A stretch of DNA of 64,000 nucleotides from Aurantimonas manganoxydans SI85-9A1 (GTDB lineage: Bacteria > Pseudomonadota > Alphaproteobacteria > Rhizobiales > Rhizobiaceae). Shown here in pieces: positions 45,724 through 55,532 of this stretch (position 1 is the first letter of the stretch; the number at the start of each line of letters is the position of its first letter). Both the position numbers and the translations under genes were made by a program. Under the pieces are notes generated by a model. It searched no databases. It worked only from the letters and a program-made list of their open reading frames with translations, and was not told where the DNA came from. The stretch lies in the NCBI RefSeq assembly GCF_000153465.1, contig NZ_CH672387.1, positions 709,180-773,179 on the forward strand, written 5' to 3'.

Positions 45724-47709
45724 ATGTGGTCCTTTCGAACGGTTTTGACGTCGACACTCGTCGCGCTGCAGGTGGTTGCCCTGCTGGCGATCCTGGCGCT
45801 GACCTATTTCGCGTCACAGAGCGTGCTCCTGTCCTATGCCGAACAGCTGACGCAGCGGGTCGCCGACGACACCACGACCTTCACCCAGAACTTCCTCAAC
45901 CCCGCGGACGATGCGGCCGCACTGTCCCAGCGTCTGGCGGAAAGCCCGGTTCTGGGCACCGCGGACCGCCCGGCGCTGGAGCGCTATTTCTACGAAATCC
46001 TGCGTTCGCGGATCGATTTCGCCGGCATCTTCTACGGCGCTGCCGATGGGTCGTTCATCTATGTCAGCCGCGACACCACCGTGGAGGGCGCCCAGTACCG
46101 GATGAAGCGGATCGCGACGCAGCCGACCCGGACGGTGGAACTGGTCTATCTGACGGAGGATCTGCGGCCGGTATCGCGGCGCCGCGACGATGCCGATACC
46201 TACGATCCGCGCACGCGGCCCTGGTACGTGAAGGCGTCGATGAGCCGCGACGTGGTCTGGACCGACCCCTACATCTTCTTCTCGTCGCAGCGGCCGGGAA
46301 TCACGGTCGCGACACCGGTGCGAGCCGATGATCGGCTGGGCATGCGCGGCGCGGTCGGCATCGACATCGAGATCCATGCCCTGTCGAAATTCCTGGACGG
46401 TCTGAGGATCGGCGAGCGCGGGTCCGCCGCAATCGTCTCGCAGTCGGGCGAAGTGATCGCCCACCGCGACTCCTCCTTCCTGCTTGCCGAAGACGTGTCC
46501 GGCGGGCAGCGCTTCGCCCGGGTCTGGGAAATCGACGATCCGGCACTGGCTCAGGCGGTCAGCACCCTGCCCGGGGGGCTCGCCAACGTGAAGCCGGGCG
46601 AGACGCGGCTCACCCGCTTCGAAGCCGGTGGGGAGAATTGGCGCGGCGCGGTGAAACGGCTGGCCGGGTCGCGGACACCCTGGGCGGTCGTCACCTATCT
46701 GCCGGAGAGCGACATTCTCGGACCGATCTACAGCGTCCGCAACATCGGAATTGCCGTGGTCGCGGGCGTGGCGGCGCTGACCGCACTGCTTGGCGTGCTC
46801 CTGGCACGGGCCCTGACGCGGCCAATCGGCGCCCTGGCGTGCCAAGCGGAGCGCATCTCCGAGGGCGATTTCGGGGATATTCCGCTGCCGTCCATGTGGA
46901 CCAAGGAACTGGCGGGGACCCGGCAGGCAATGCGCCGGGCGACGAGCTGGCTACGGGACTATCGGCGCGAAAACGAGACGCTGACCGAACAGCTGCGGGA
47001 GGCGGGCCGTGTGCTGGAGCGGCGGGTCGAGGAGCGCACCGAGGAACTGGAAGTGGCCAATCGCGGGCTCGAAAAGGCCCATGGCAATGCCGAGATGCTG
47101 ACCCACGAGCTCGATCACCGGGTGAAGAACCTCTTCGCCATCACCGCCTCGCTGGTCACGCTGGCGGCCAAGCATGCCGCAACCCCCATGGAAGCCGCGG
47201 ACGAGGCGCGCGGACGGATCAACGCGCTGGCCCGGGCGCATGCCGACACCCAGAGCGCCCGCGAAACGCAGCTCGCCGGGATCGTGACGAGCGTTCTGAA
47301 GCCCTATGCCGGGATCGACGAGGTGAAGCTGACCATCGAGGGCGACCCGGTGACGGTTTCCTCCTCCTCCGTCACACCGCTTGGCCTGATCCTTTACGAA
47401 CTGGCGACCAATGCGGCCAAATACGGCGCGCTGCGCGGGAGCGGCGGCGTTCTGGAAGTTCGCTGGTCGGCGGCCGGCGATGGCTCGGTGCGGATGGTGT
47501 GGGCGGAAACGCCGACCGAGCCCCCGACGGGCGACGAGCTTCATCAGGCGCAGCATACGGGGTTCGGCTCGGTGATGCTCGACGCCATGGCCAGCCGCCT
47601 GAATGCAGGCATCCAGCGACAGATCAGTCCGGAAGGCCTGCGCGTGATCCTCACCATGGAGAAGCTGGAGGAGCATGCCGGGCCGCGCCCCACGAGCGTC
47701 GATGCCTGA
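45724..47709 (+). CDS. sensor histidine kinase, HWE/HisKA_2 type, with dCache-like sensor
   Basis: 661 residues. Membrane helix ~7-28, a ~300-residue periplasmic sensor with dCache features (YDPRTRPWYVKAS, TDPYIFFSSQRPGITVATPV), a second membrane helix ~340-362, a HAMP region, a coiled linker (~415-455), and the kinase core: ELDHRVKNLFAITASLV with phospho-acceptor His465, LGLILYELATNAAKYGAL (N box), and a short ATPase tail. HWE/HisKA_2 kinases in alphaproteobacteria often feed the general stress response or light sensing. No response regulator gene is adjacent. GGGGAGG precedes ATG 45724. Confidence 0.92.
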   Translation: MWSFRTVLTSTLVALQVVALLAILALTYFASQSVLLSYAEQLTQRVADDTTTFTQNFLNPADDAAALSQRLAESPVLGTADRPALERYFYEILRSRIDFAGIFYGAADGSFIYVSRDTTVEGAQYRMKRIATQPTRTVELVYLTEDLRPVSRRRDDADTYDPRTRPWYVKASMSRDVVWTDPYIFFSSQRPGITVATPVRADDRLGMRGAVGIDIEIHALSKFLDGLRIGERGSAAIVSQSGEVIAHRDSSFLLAEDVSGGQRFARVWEIDDPALAQAVSTLPGGLANVKPGETRLTRFEAGGENWRGAVKRLAGSRTPWAVVTYLPESDILGPIYSVRNIGIAVVAGVAALTALLGVLLARALTRPIGALACQAERISEGDFGDIPLPSMWTKELAGTRQAMRRATSWLRDYRRENETLTEQLREAGRVLERRVEERTEELEVANRGLEKAHGNAEMLTHELDHRVKNLFAITASLVTLAAKHAATPMEAADEARGRINALARAHADTQSARETQLAGIVTSVLKPYAGIDEVKLTIEGDPVTVSSSSVTPLGLILYELATNAAKYGALRGSGGVLEVRWSAAGDGSVRMVWAETPTEPPTGDELHQAQHTGFGSVMLDAMASRLNAGIQRQISPEGLRVILTMEKLEEHAGPRPTSVDA

Positions 47710-47762
47710 GTACGGGACCGCCGCGCACGATGGCGCGCACTTCTGACGGTTGGATCTGCCGT

Positions 47763-48536
47763 TCAGTCCGGCGCCGTCTCCGGTGAACCGGCCGAGGTAC
47801 CGGTACTCCACGCCGCCGCATCGCCGACGACATAGGTCACCAGATGGTTGGCCACATAGGCGTAGCCCTCGATCGAGGCATGGAAGCCGTCGCGGGAAAA
47901 GCCGGCGGGTTCGACGCGGGGCAGGGTGGTGGCCGAGATGGCGCCGCGCTCGGCACAGAGCCGCGCGCCCATGCGGCGCACGATGCGGGCGCGCAGTTCC
48001 AGCACCGTTGCAAGGCCGCGTGGCAGCGCCGGTACCCGCTTCAGATCGACCGGCGGCGACCAGACGATCCGGGCGTCGGGCCATTTGGCCTTGAGGGCGT
48101 AGAGCAGCGTGCCGAACGCCTTCTTGAAGCGCAGGGTGCCGTGGAAGTTCTTGGCATCGTTGGTGCCGATCATCAGGACGATATGGGTGAAGGGTTCATC
48201 CAGATGCGGCACCACGTGATCGCGGATGTCCGCCGAGACGGCGGAATTGGAGCCGGCGGCGCGCCAGAGGACATCCCGGCCGGACAAAGCGTAGAGCCGT
48301 TCGGCAAGTTTCGGCGCCAGGCTGTCCTCGATCACGTCCACGCCCACACCGGCGGCCGAGCTGTCGCCGATGACCAGCAGGCGGATCGGGGCGTCTGTCC
48401 CGGAGGACGTTCCGCAGAGACCGCTGTGGCGGCCGGCCGGCGGCACCATGCGCTCGACGCGCCGGCGCACGCCGAGACCCTGCCAGACATAGACGGGGAA
48501 CAGGAGCCAGGAGAGGAAGGCGTCGCCAATGGCCAT
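47763..48536 (-). CDS. SGNH/GDSL-family hydrolase
   Basis: 257 residues. SGNH blocks: GDSSAAGVG (~57-65, nucleophile Ser), GSNSAV, MIGTNDAKNF (Asn block), and DGFHAS with the catalytic Asp-His. An N-terminal hydrophobic segment (~5-20) may anchor it. Likely an esterase or acyl hydrolase acting on lipids or acetylated polysaccharide. Convergent with the histidine kinase. Confidence 0.9.
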   Translation of the reverse strand: MAIGDAFLSWLLFPVYVWQGLGVRRRVERMVPPAGRHSGLCGTSSGTDAPIRLLVIGDSSAAGVGVDVIEDSLAPKLAERLYALSGRDVLWRAAGSNSAVSADIRDHVVPHLDEPFTHIVLMIGTNDAKNFHGTLRFKKAFGTLLYALKAKWPDARIVWSPPVDLKRVPALPRGLATVLELRARIVRRMGARLCAERGAISATTLPRVEPAGFSRDGFHASIEGYAYVANHLVTYVVGDAAAWSTGTSAGSPETAPD

Positions 48537-48630
48537 AGGGCGGCTCCGTCGCGTTGTAAGGTCGAAAATGGGTCGGGATCGGTCCGAGACGGACCCGCCG
48601 CAACGGCTGAACGTCGCGGCGCGGTCCGGA

Positions 48631-49824
48631 TCAGGCCTTCAGCACCTCGACGCCGGGCAGGGGCTTGCCTTCCATCCATTCGAGGAAGGCGCCGCCGGCG
48701 GTCGAGACATAAGTGAAATCGTCGGCGACACCGGCCTGGTTGAGCGCCGCGACGGTATCGCCGCCGCCGGCGACCGAGACGAGGTCGCCGGCCTTCGTGC
48801 GACGGGCGGCATGGCGGGCGGCGGCCATGGTGGCGGCATCGAAGGGCTCGATCTCGAAGGCGCCGAGCGGGCCGTTCCAGACCAGCGTCTTCGCCTTGTC
48901 GAGCCAGCCGGAGACCAGGTCGACGGTCTTCGGCCCGGCATCGAGGATCATCGCATCGGCGGGAACGGCACCGACGGCGACGGTCTCGTTGGCAGCGCCG
49001 GCCTTGAACTCGCCGGCAACGACCGCATCCACCGGCAGGACGATCTCGCAGCCGGCCGTCTTCGCGGCGTCCAGAATCGCGCGGGCGGTATCGGCCAGAT
49101 CATGCTCGCAGAGCGACTTGCCGACATCGATCCCCTGTGCGGCGAGGAAGGTGTTGGCCATGCCGCCGCCGATGACCAGCGCGTCGACGCGCGTCACGAG
49201 ATTGCTCAGGAGGTCGATCTTGGTCGAGACCTTGGCGCCACCGACCACGGCCACAACCGGGCGTTCGGGATTGCCAAGGCCCTTTTCCAGCGCTTCCAGC
49301 TCGGCCTGCATGGTGCGGCCGGCATAGGACGGCAGATGGCGCGCCAGGCCCTCGGTGGAGGCATGGGCGCGATGGGCAGCGGAGAAGGCGTCGTTGACGA
49401 AGATGTCGCCGAGCGAGGCGAGCTGGCTGGCGAATTCCTCGTCGTTCTTCTCTTCGCCGGCATGAAAGCGGGTGTTCTCGAGGAGAACGACATTGCCGTC
49501 CTTCAGCGCCGCGACGATGCCGGCGGCGACGGGGCCGATGCAATCATCGGCAAATCCGACCGGCGTTCCGAGCATCTGCGACAGGACGGGTGCCAGCGGC
49601 TCCAGCGACATCTCCGGGTTCGGCTGTCCCTTGGGGCGACCGAAATGGGCGAGCAGGATGACGCGGCCACCCTTGTCGGCGATCTCGCGGATGGTCGGCA
49701 GGATCCGCTCGATGCGGGTGCGGTCGCCGACCTCGCCATCCTTGATCGGCACGTTCAGGTCGACCCGCAGCAATACGCGCTTGCCGGTGACGTCGGCATC
49801 GTCGAGCGTCTTGAACTGCGTCAT
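48631..49824 (-). CDS. pgk: phosphoglycerate kinase
   Basis: 397 residues, normal. Transfers phosphate from 1,3-bisphosphoglycerate to ADP. RVDLNVP and [10 protein letters not shown] in the substrate domain, [14 protein letters not shown] and [11 protein letters not shown] in the nucleotide domain, and GGGDTVAAL near the end. GAGGAGA precedes ATG 49824. In many alphaproteobacteria pgk directly follows gap; here gap is 5.7 kb upstream on the same strand with an antiporter and a TRAP operon between. Confidence 0.96.
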   Translation of the reverse strand: MTQFKTLDDADVTGKRVLLRVDLNVPIKDGEVGDRTRIERILPTIREIADKGGRVILLAHFGRPKGQPNPEMSLEPLAPVLSQMLGTPVGFADDCIGPVAAGIVAALKDGNVVLLENTRFHAGEEKNDEEFASQLASLGDIFVNDAFSAAHRAHASTEGLARHLPSYAGRTMQAELEALEKGLGNPERPVVAVVGGAKVSTKIDLLSNLVTRVDALVIGGGMANTFLAAQGIDVGKSLCEHDLADTARAILDAAKTAGCEIVLPVDAVVAGEFKAGAANETVAVGAVPADAMILDAGPKTVDLVSGWLDKAKTLVWNGPLGAFEIEPFDAATMAAARHAARRTKAGDLVSVAGGGDTVAALNQAGVADDFTYVSTAGGAFLEWMEGKPLPGVEVLKA

Positions 49825-50027
49825 GGTGGTTCTCCTCATGGAAACACGCCGAGGGGCGCCGGATCAGGCCAGAAGGACGCCGGCGAACCGTCCGCGCCCC
49901 GTCGATATGCGGGTGCCCCGTCGAAAGCGCCCGGGCCGTGCCGCGGGCGCCGAGGGCGATGTAGCGCGGGAGGCCGAGCGAGGGCAACGGCGTTGGCGCG
50001 CCGGCGGCCGGTTTTCGCTTTCCCGCC

Positions 50028-51833
50028 TCAGTCCGCCTTGCGTCGGCCCAGCACCTTGCGCGCCAGTGCCAGGAGATCGCGAAGATTGAGGAAGAGCGGG
50101 ATCTGGCCGCCGCGCCCGCCTTCCGGCTCCAGAGACAGGCCGGCACTGGCGACGTTGCCGTCGACGCCGACCTCGCGGACAATCAGTTCCACCGGCCGCA
50201 CCGTGACTCGGTCGCCATATTCGGCGCGGCCGCCGAGGCGCGCAATCATCATCTGCGAGATCGACAGATCCGCCTCGGCGTCCGACACGCGGGCACCATA
50301 GGCGACGGCAAGGCCGCTGGCGGGCGAGGCGGGATCGACGGTGAACTCGCCGAAGAACTCGGCATCGTCCGGGCTGACCCGCGCCGGGCTGGCGAAGAGC
50401 CGGTCGAGCAGCGGCGGATAGCGCTGGGAGATGAAGAGATAGACGTAGTCGCCCGCCCGCAGGCGTCCGGCATACTGATAGCGCATCGACTGGCCGTCGC
50501 GAATGACCAGCGAGGGGCGGGCCCAGCGCGGAATGCGCTCGCCGCGGGCCACCGGGCTGTCGGGAACCACGCGGTAGGACAGGAGCTCATGATTGGCGGT
50601 GCCCGGCAGTTCGAGTTCGACCTTCTCGATCGGCCCGATCCGCGGCGGCACGACAAGCCCGAGGCGGCGGGCGACGAGACCCAGCGTCCAGCCCTGCACG
50701 AGCAGCGAGGCGAGGACGATGATGAAGGCGGTGTTGAAGAACAGCCGCGCTTCGTCGAGGCCGCCGATCAGCGGCACGATGGCGAGCAGGATCGAGACCG
50801 CGCCGCGCAGGCCGACCCAGGAGATGAAGGCGCCTTCGCGGCGCTGGAAATCGAAGGGCAGAAGACACAGCCAGACCGCGAAGGGCCGCGCGACGAAGAT
50901 CAGGAAGGCGGCCAGCGCGATGGCCGGCAGAAGGATGGCGCCGAACTCCGATGGCGTCGCCAGCAGGCCGAGAATCAGGAACATGACGATCTGCGCAAGC
51001 CAGGTCAGCCCGTCCTGGAAGCGCTTGAGGCTCGGTGCGCTGCGCAGGCCGCTATTGGCCGCATAGAGACCGGCGATATAGACGGCCAGGAAGCCCGAGC
51101 CGTCGACGGCGCCCGTTGCGGCGAAGACCAGCATGGCGAGAGCGAGGGTGAAGATCGGCAGGAGACCGCGATCGATCGCCAGCTTCGAGACCAGCGTGCG
51201 GATCAGCCACCCACCGGCAAAGCCGAAGGCCACGCCGAGACCCATCTGGCGCACGAAGCCGAGGAAGACGTCTGCGCCGAGTTCGTCCAGTCCCATGCCC
51301 GACGACAGCAACTCGACGAGCGCGATGGTCAGGAAGATCGCCATCGGATCGTTGGTCCCGGATTCGATCTCCAGCAGCGAGCGGACGCGCTCGCGGATGG
51401 TGATGCCGCCGACGCGCAGGAGAAAGAACACGGCCGCCGCGTCGGTCGAGCCGACGATGGCGCCGAGCAGCATGCCTTCGAGGATCGGGAGGCCCAAGAG
51501 CCATGATGCCGCGAAGCCGAACAGGACCGCGGTGATGAGGACACCGACCGTCGCCAGCATGACCGCCGGCACCGCGGCCTGGCGGAACGATTGCAGGGAC
51601 GTGCCGAAACCGGAATCGAACAGGATGATCGCGAGCGCCAGCGTCCCGACGAAATAGGCAAGGTCGGCATTGTCGAAGTCGATGCCCAGCCCGTCGACGC
51701 CGGTCAGAAGGCCGATCGACAGGAACAGGAGCAGGAGGGGTGCGCCGAAGCGGAAGGCGAGGAGGCTGGAAAACGCGGCCAGCAGGATGAGGACGGTGCC
51801 GACGAGGATGACGAGGTAAAGCGATTCGAGCAT
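50028..51833 (-). CDS. K+/H+ antiporter, NhaP2/CvrA type (CPA1)
   Basis: 601 residues. About thirteen membrane helices to residue ~390 with GSTDAAAVFFLLR and the ion-site ESGTNDPMAIFL, followed by a TrkA-C domain (~410-490) and a C-terminal CorC/HlyC-like domain. This three-part layout is that of NhaP2/CvrA antiporters that expel potassium in exchange for protons. Regulated in relatives by cytoplasmic nucleotide or pH through the TrkA-C part. Start codon ATG 51833 lacks a good ribosome site. Confidence 0.92.
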   Translation of the reverse strand: MLESLYLVILVGTVLILLAAFSSLLAFRFGAPLLLLFLSIGLLTGVDGLGIDFDNADLAYFVGTLALAIILFDSGFGTSLQSFRQAAVPAVMLATVGVLITAVLFGFAASWLLGLPILEGMLLGAIVGSTDAAAVFFLLRVGGITIRERVRSLLEIESGTNDPMAIFLTIALVELLSSGMGLDELGADVFLGFVRQMGLGVAFGFAGGWLIRTLVSKLAIDRGLLPIFTLALAMLVFAATGAVDGSGFLAVYIAGLYAANSGLRSAPSLKRFQDGLTWLAQIVMFLILGLLATPSEFGAILLPAIALAAFLIFVARPFAVWLCLLPFDFQRREGAFISWVGLRGAVSILLAIVPLIGGLDEARLFFNTAFIIVLASLLVQGWTLGLVARRLGLVVPPRIGPIEKVELELPGTANHELLSYRVVPDSPVARGERIPRWARPSLVIRDGQSMRYQYAGRLRAGDYVYLFISQRYPPLLDRLFASPARVSPDDAEFFGEFTVDPASPASGLAVAYGARVSDAEADLSISQMMIARLGGRAEYGDRVTVRPVELIVREVGVDGNVASAGLSLEPEGGRGGQIPLFLNLRDLLALARKVLGRRKAD

Positions 51834-52043
51834 CGGCGGGATCGGCAGTCCTTCTCACAAGGGCTGGGCCCGCGCGCCGCCTCCGGGGCTGAGCGCCGCG
51901 CCGCCGGCGGCCGCAGGGCCACGAAGGCCAGCATATAGCCGGCCTTCGTCAGGTATCCACTCGGACAGGTCCCCCGACGCTGAAAATTCGCGGTAGCGCG
52001 CCGGATAGGCTCCGGGTTCGGCCAACATGGTTGCCGTCGCATG

Positions 52044-52078
52044 AAAAAGGCCGGCCCGCCAAGATGGCGGACCGGCCT
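52044..52078 (-). terminator. rho-independent terminator of the TRAP operon
   Basis: AGGCCGG/CCGGCCT and CCGCCA/TGGCGG stems with a 3-nt loop. Followed on the minus strand by TTTTT, starting 27 bp after the dctM stop. Confidence 0.88.
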
Positions 52079-52105
52079 CGATGGCTTGCAGCCCTGTGCT
52101 GCTTA

Positions 52106-53434
52106 TCAGCGCCCGGTGATGCCCGGGAACATGATCAGCACGGCAAGCGCCAGGATCTGCAGCGCGATGAACGGCAGCAGGGCCTTGAAGATGTCGCCGA
52201 GCGAGATCTCCGGGGGTGCGACGCTCTTCAGGTAGAACGCGGCCGGGCCGAAGGGCGGCGACAGGAACGACACCTGCATGTTCATGCAGAACAGGACGCC
52301 AAACCAGATCGGATCGTAGCCCAGTTCCACGATGATCGGCACGAAGATCGGCAGCGTCAGCAGCGCGATGCCGACCCAGTCGAGGAACATGCCGAGCACG
52401 AACAGGATCAGCATCATGAACAGCAGCACGTAGATCGGTTCGTCCGAGATGCCGATGATCAGCGACGACACGAAGTCGATGCCGCCCATCAGGTTGAACA
52501 CGCCGACGATGGCGCTGGCACCGATGCCGATCCAGACGATCATGCCGACGGTGGCCAGCGTCTGCATGGCCGCGCCACGCAGCAGCTCAAAGGTGAACTC
52601 GCCGCGCACCACGGTGGCGAGGAGCACGCCGCCGACGCCGATCGCCGATGCTTCGGTGACCGAGGCGATGCCGCCATAGATCGAGCCGAGCACGAAGGTG
52701 ACGACCAGAAGCGGCAGGATCAGGCCCTTGAGCAGCGCGATCTTCTGCGACAGCGGAATGATCTCCGGATCGGGATCCGGCGCGGCGCCCGTGGTGAAAT
52801 ACGCCCGGAAGAGGACGTAGAGCACGTAGAAGCTGGCCAGCATGACGCCCGGCAGGAAGGACGCGGTGAACAGCGCGCCGATCGAGACGTTGGCCGCCAG
52901 GCCGTAGACGATCAGGACGATCGACGGCGGGATCATCGTGCCCAGCGCGCCGCCGGCGCAGACGACACCGATCGACAGGCTGCGGTCGTAGCCCAGGCGC
53001 AGCATCTGCGGCAGCGCCAGAAGACCCAGCAGCACGATCTCGCCGCCGATGATGCCGCTCATCGCCGCCAGGATGACCGCCACGAAGATGGTCTGGATCG
53101 CCACGCCGCCGCGAATGCGGTTGGAGATCAGCTTCATGGCGTCGAACAGGTCGCGCGCGATGCCGGATCGATCGAGGATCGCCGCCATCAGCACGAACAT
53201 CGGCACCGACACGAAGATGAAGGACGAGACGAAACTGAACACCCGGCTGGTGATCAGCGGCACCGCCATCGGACCGAACCAGCCGAGAGCGAAGATCAGC
53301 GCCACGAGAAGCGTGACGAAGGCGAGCGGCATGCCGGTCAGGAGCAACCCGAACAGCATGAGGAACATCACCAGGGTGCCGTAGCCGATGCCAAGCGCCT
53401 TGAGATTGATGCCGAGGTCGAGAATTTCGGCCAT
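52106..53434 (-). CDS. dctM: TRAP transporter large permease
   Basis: 442 residues, about twelve membrane helices across the DctM domain: GLLLTGMPLAFVTLLVALIF, GGEIVLLGLLALPQML, GGALGTMIPPSIVLIVYG and a final LSPPFGPAAFYLKSVAPPEI. It forms the sodium-driven transport channel for an organic anion. AGGA precedes ATG 53434; the dctQ stop codon is directly adjacent, so the two permease genes are translationally close. Confidence 0.95.
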   Translation of the reverse strand: MAEILDLGINLKALGIGYGTLVMFLMLFGLLLTGMPLAFVTLLVALIFALGWFGPMAVPLITSRVFSFVSSFIFVSVPMFVLMAAILDRSGIARDLFDAMKLISNRIRGGVAIQTIFVAVILAAMSGIIGGEIVLLGLLALPQMLRLGYDRSLSIGVVCAGGALGTMIPPSIVLIVYGLAANVSIGALFTASFLPGVMLASFYVLYVLFRAYFTTGAAPDPDPEIIPLSQKIALLKGLILPLLVVTFVLGSIYGGIASVTEASAIGVGGVLLATVVRGEFTFELLRGAAMQTLATVGMIVWIGIGASAIVGVFNLMGGIDFVSSLIIGISDEPIYVLLFMMLILFVLGMFLDWVGIALLTLPIFVPIIVELGYDPIWFGVLFCMNMQVSFLSPPFGPAAFYLKSVAPPEISLGDIFKALLPFIALQILALAVLIMFPGITGR

Positions 53435-54034
53435 TTATGCGTCCTGCTTGGAACCGCGCCGCGCGCGACGAGCATGATTGACGGCCAGCACCACGAACTG
53501 GACGGCCAGAATGATCATGACGATGAACAGAAAGCCCTTCAGAAGGGCGGGGGTCGGCGGGTTCCAGGCGGACCCGGTGCCTTCCATGTGGAAATCGCCG
53601 CTCGGGGTCCAGAACGAACCCTTGACCATGAGCCAAGAGGCCCAGGCGAAGAAGGCCGCCGAGATCGCGCTGATGACGTAGATGACCACGTCGAAGACGG
53701 TCCGCAGGCGGGGGCCGAGCGCGTCATAGATCAGCACGACACGGATGTGGCTGTCGCGGGCGGCGCAGAACAGGCCGCCGTAGATGAAGGCGATCGCGCA
53801 CAGGAAGATGCTCAGCTCGTGCACCCAGTTGGTAGGGCTGTCGAGCGCATAGCGCATGAAGATTTCGAACAGAAGAATGGCCGCCGCAAGGACGATGGCT
53901 GCGGCAAAGACAATGCCGACTCGCTCGACGCTGCGCCCGAGAAACCCCGCCTCGGGCGTGGTGTCTCCGGTGCCTTCGCTGGTGGCGCTGAGGTCCGGAT
54001 CGCGTCCGTCCACGGCTATGGGGTCACGAGTCAT
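53435..54034 (-). CDS. dctQ: TRAP transporter small permease
   Basis: 199 residues, four membrane helices (~30-55, 70-90, 115-137, 160-182). NWVHELSIFLCAIAFIYGGLFCAARDSHIRV is the DctQ signature. N- and C-terminal tails are polar. AAGGA lies before ATG 54034. It supports DctM in the membrane. Located directly after the binding protein, beyond an internal terminator. Confidence 0.93.
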   Translation of the reverse strand: MTRDPIAVDGRDPDLSATSEGTGDTTPEAGFLGRSVERVGIVFAAAIVLAAAILLFEIFMRYALDSPTNWVHELSIFLCAIAFIYGGLFCAARDSHIRVVLIYDALGPRLRTVFDVVIYVISAISAAFFAWASWLMVKGSFWTPSGDFHMEGTGSAWNPPTPALLKGFLFIVMIILAVQFVVLAVNHARRARRGSKQDA

Positions 54035-54056
54035 GCTCGGATCGTCCTTGGTGAGG

Positions 54057-54092
54057 AAAAAAAGGCGGACGGGGCGCGCTGCCCCGTCCGCC
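54057..54092 (-). terminator. strong terminator between dctP and dctQ
   Basis: Perfect 12-bp stem GGCGGACGGGGC/GCCCCGTCCGCC with a 5-nt loop. On the minus strand a run of seven T follows. It lies 18 bp past the dctP stop, inside the operon, and should make the binding protein more abundant than the permease. Confidence 0.9.
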
Positions 54093-54109
54093 GGTCATAC
54101 TCGGTCTGC

Positions 54110-55135
54110 TTACTGTGCGGCGAGAAGGCCTTCCTTCTCGAGATACGTCGTCAGGGTGTCGTACACCTTCTGCGCGTTCTCGGACTGGCTGGCCTGCTTC
54201 TCCCACTCGCCGATGGCGATCTTGCGGAACTTGGCACGCTCCTCGTCGGACCAGTCGTGGATCGTGGCGCCCTGCGCCTTGGCTTCCTCGACAGCCTTGC
54301 TGTTCTTGTCGGCCAGCGCGGCGTTCTGGCGCTGTGCCAGCTCGACCACCGATTCCTCGAGGGTCTTCTGGACGTCCTCGGGCAGCGCATCCCACTTCTG
54401 CTTGTTCATCGAGAACTCGATGAGCGGCATGGAGTGGAAGCCCGGGAAGACCGGGTGCTTGGCGATCTCGTTGAGGCCCTGCGCCTGGTTGACGTGGAAG
54501 ACGCTGTAGTCGGCCGCGTCGACGACGCCCTTGTCGAGGGCGGTGAAGACTTCCGAGGTCGGCAGGTTCACGGGCGAGGCGCCAGCGGCCGCGAAGATGT
54601 TCTGGACGAGACCGGCCGGGGCGCGCAGCTTCAGACCCTTCAGGTCATCGACGCCGTCGAGCGGAACCGACGAGACGAAGGCCTCGAGGCCCGGGGTGGT
54701 GCCGCCGAAGAAGTGCGTGCCGTAGGGCTCGACCAGCTCGTTCATCAGTTCCTTGCCGCCGCCCTCGTTGAGGAACTTCAGCATCTGCTGCGGGTCCGAC
54801 CATGCGCCGACCGGGTTGGCGATCAGGCCGAAGGCCGCGTCCTTGCCGGCGAAATAGGAGGTGTCGGTGATGTGGCCGTCGAGGATGCCGGCGCCGACCG
54901 CGTCGAGGGTTTCCTGGAAGTCGACGACTGCGCCGACCGGCAGGAGCTCGATGGAGACCTTGCCACCCGTCTCCTCGCTGACGCCGTCAGCCCATTCCTT
55001 GTAGAGCTGGTAGTTCGCATCGCCGGCCGGATCGCTCGACTGGAACTTCAGCGCGACTTCCTGCGCCATGGCGCCCGTGGTCAGAACGGCAAATGCCGCC
55101 CCGGTCAGAAGGGCCTTAATAGTTGTATTGAGCAA
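54110..55135 (-). CDS. dctP: TRAP transporter substrate-binding protein
   Basis: 341 residues. Signal peptide (~1-24, ...VLTTGAMA with cleavage before QEVALKF) and a DctP fold: FFGGTTPGLEAFVSSVPLDG, LKGLKLRAPAGLVQNIFAAAG with the conserved Arg, and LPTSEVFTALDKGVVDAADY. Resembles the mannitol/2-oxoacid-type (TakP-like) TRAP receptors. Start is TTG 55135, set by GGGAG seven nt upstream and by giving a normal signal peptide; the in-frame ATG at 55195 would add 20 atypical residues. Ligand not predictable. First gene of the dctPQM operon. Confidence 0.93.
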   Translation of the reverse strand: MLNTTIKALLTGAAFAVLTTGAMAQEVALKFQSSDPAGDANYQLYKEWADGVSEETGGKVSIELLPVGAVVDFQETLDAVGAGILDGHITDTSYFAGKDAAFGLIANPVGAWSDPQQMLKFLNEGGGKELMNELVEPYGTHFFGGTTPGLEAFVSSVPLDGVDDLKGLKLRAPAGLVQNIFAAAGASPVNLPTSEVFTALDKGVVDAADYSVFHVNQAQGLNEIAKHPVFPGFHSMPLIEFSMNKQKWDALPEDVQKTLEESVVELAQRQNAALADKNSKAVEEAKAQGATIHDWSDEERAKFRKIAIGEWEKQASQSENAQKVYDTLTTYLEKEGLLAAQ

Positions 55136-55319
55136 GTTGCTTCTCCCTGAGCGTCTTGTGTCGTCTACGAAACCCGCTGCCGCGAGCAATGACATCCGGT
55201 GCGCAACCTCCGCGCCGATCCGGAATTCCGTAGCTGGCCGCGCACCATACGGCCGTCGGCTGTGGCGTCAACGGAAAACTTGGTTTCCCACATCCGTGGT
55301 TAAGTCGCCCGCCCCGAAT

Positions 55320-55362
55320 AGTATAAACCCACGCCATTGCTGCCCAATTGCGCAGCTGCGCA
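55320..55362 (-). promoter_or_regulatory. candidate dctPQM promoter with palindromic activator site
   Basis: On the minus strand: -35 TTGGGC (55342-55347), 16-bp spacer, -10 TATACT (55320-55325). Just upstream is a perfect 14-bp palindrome TGCGCAGCTGCGCA (55349-55362) whose centre falls about 42 bp before the predicted start site, the classic spot for an activator touching the polymerase. The regulator is unknown. Confidence 0.5.
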
Positions 55363-55474
55363 CAGAAACATGCAAGCAAGAGTAATATATCCGCCGCGAA
55401 TCCGTCCCGTTGGCGCCGGTCCGGTCTGGTCCGGCTGCCTGTCAGTCACCGGACGGGCCGATCCGGGACGTGAA

Positions 55475-55502
55475 GCGGGGCCGCCCGCCAGGACAGCCCC
55501 GC
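55475..55502 (-). terminator. weak hairpin terminator after gap
   Basis: GCGGGGC/GCCCCGC stem with a 14-nt loop, 31 bp after the gap stop; only two T follow on the minus strand. Confidence 0.4.
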
Positions 55503-55532
55503 ACACTCATCGTCGGTCGCGACCCGCCCCGC

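Larger units (their letters stand above)
55136..55532. other. 397-bp intergenic region upstream of the TRAP operon
   Basis: Non-coding. It holds the likely TRAP promoter and an operator (55320-55362) and a weak gap terminator hairpin (55475-55502). The segment 55136-55319 would be a ~180-nt leader of dctP; I see no known riboswitch in it. Confidence 0.6.
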
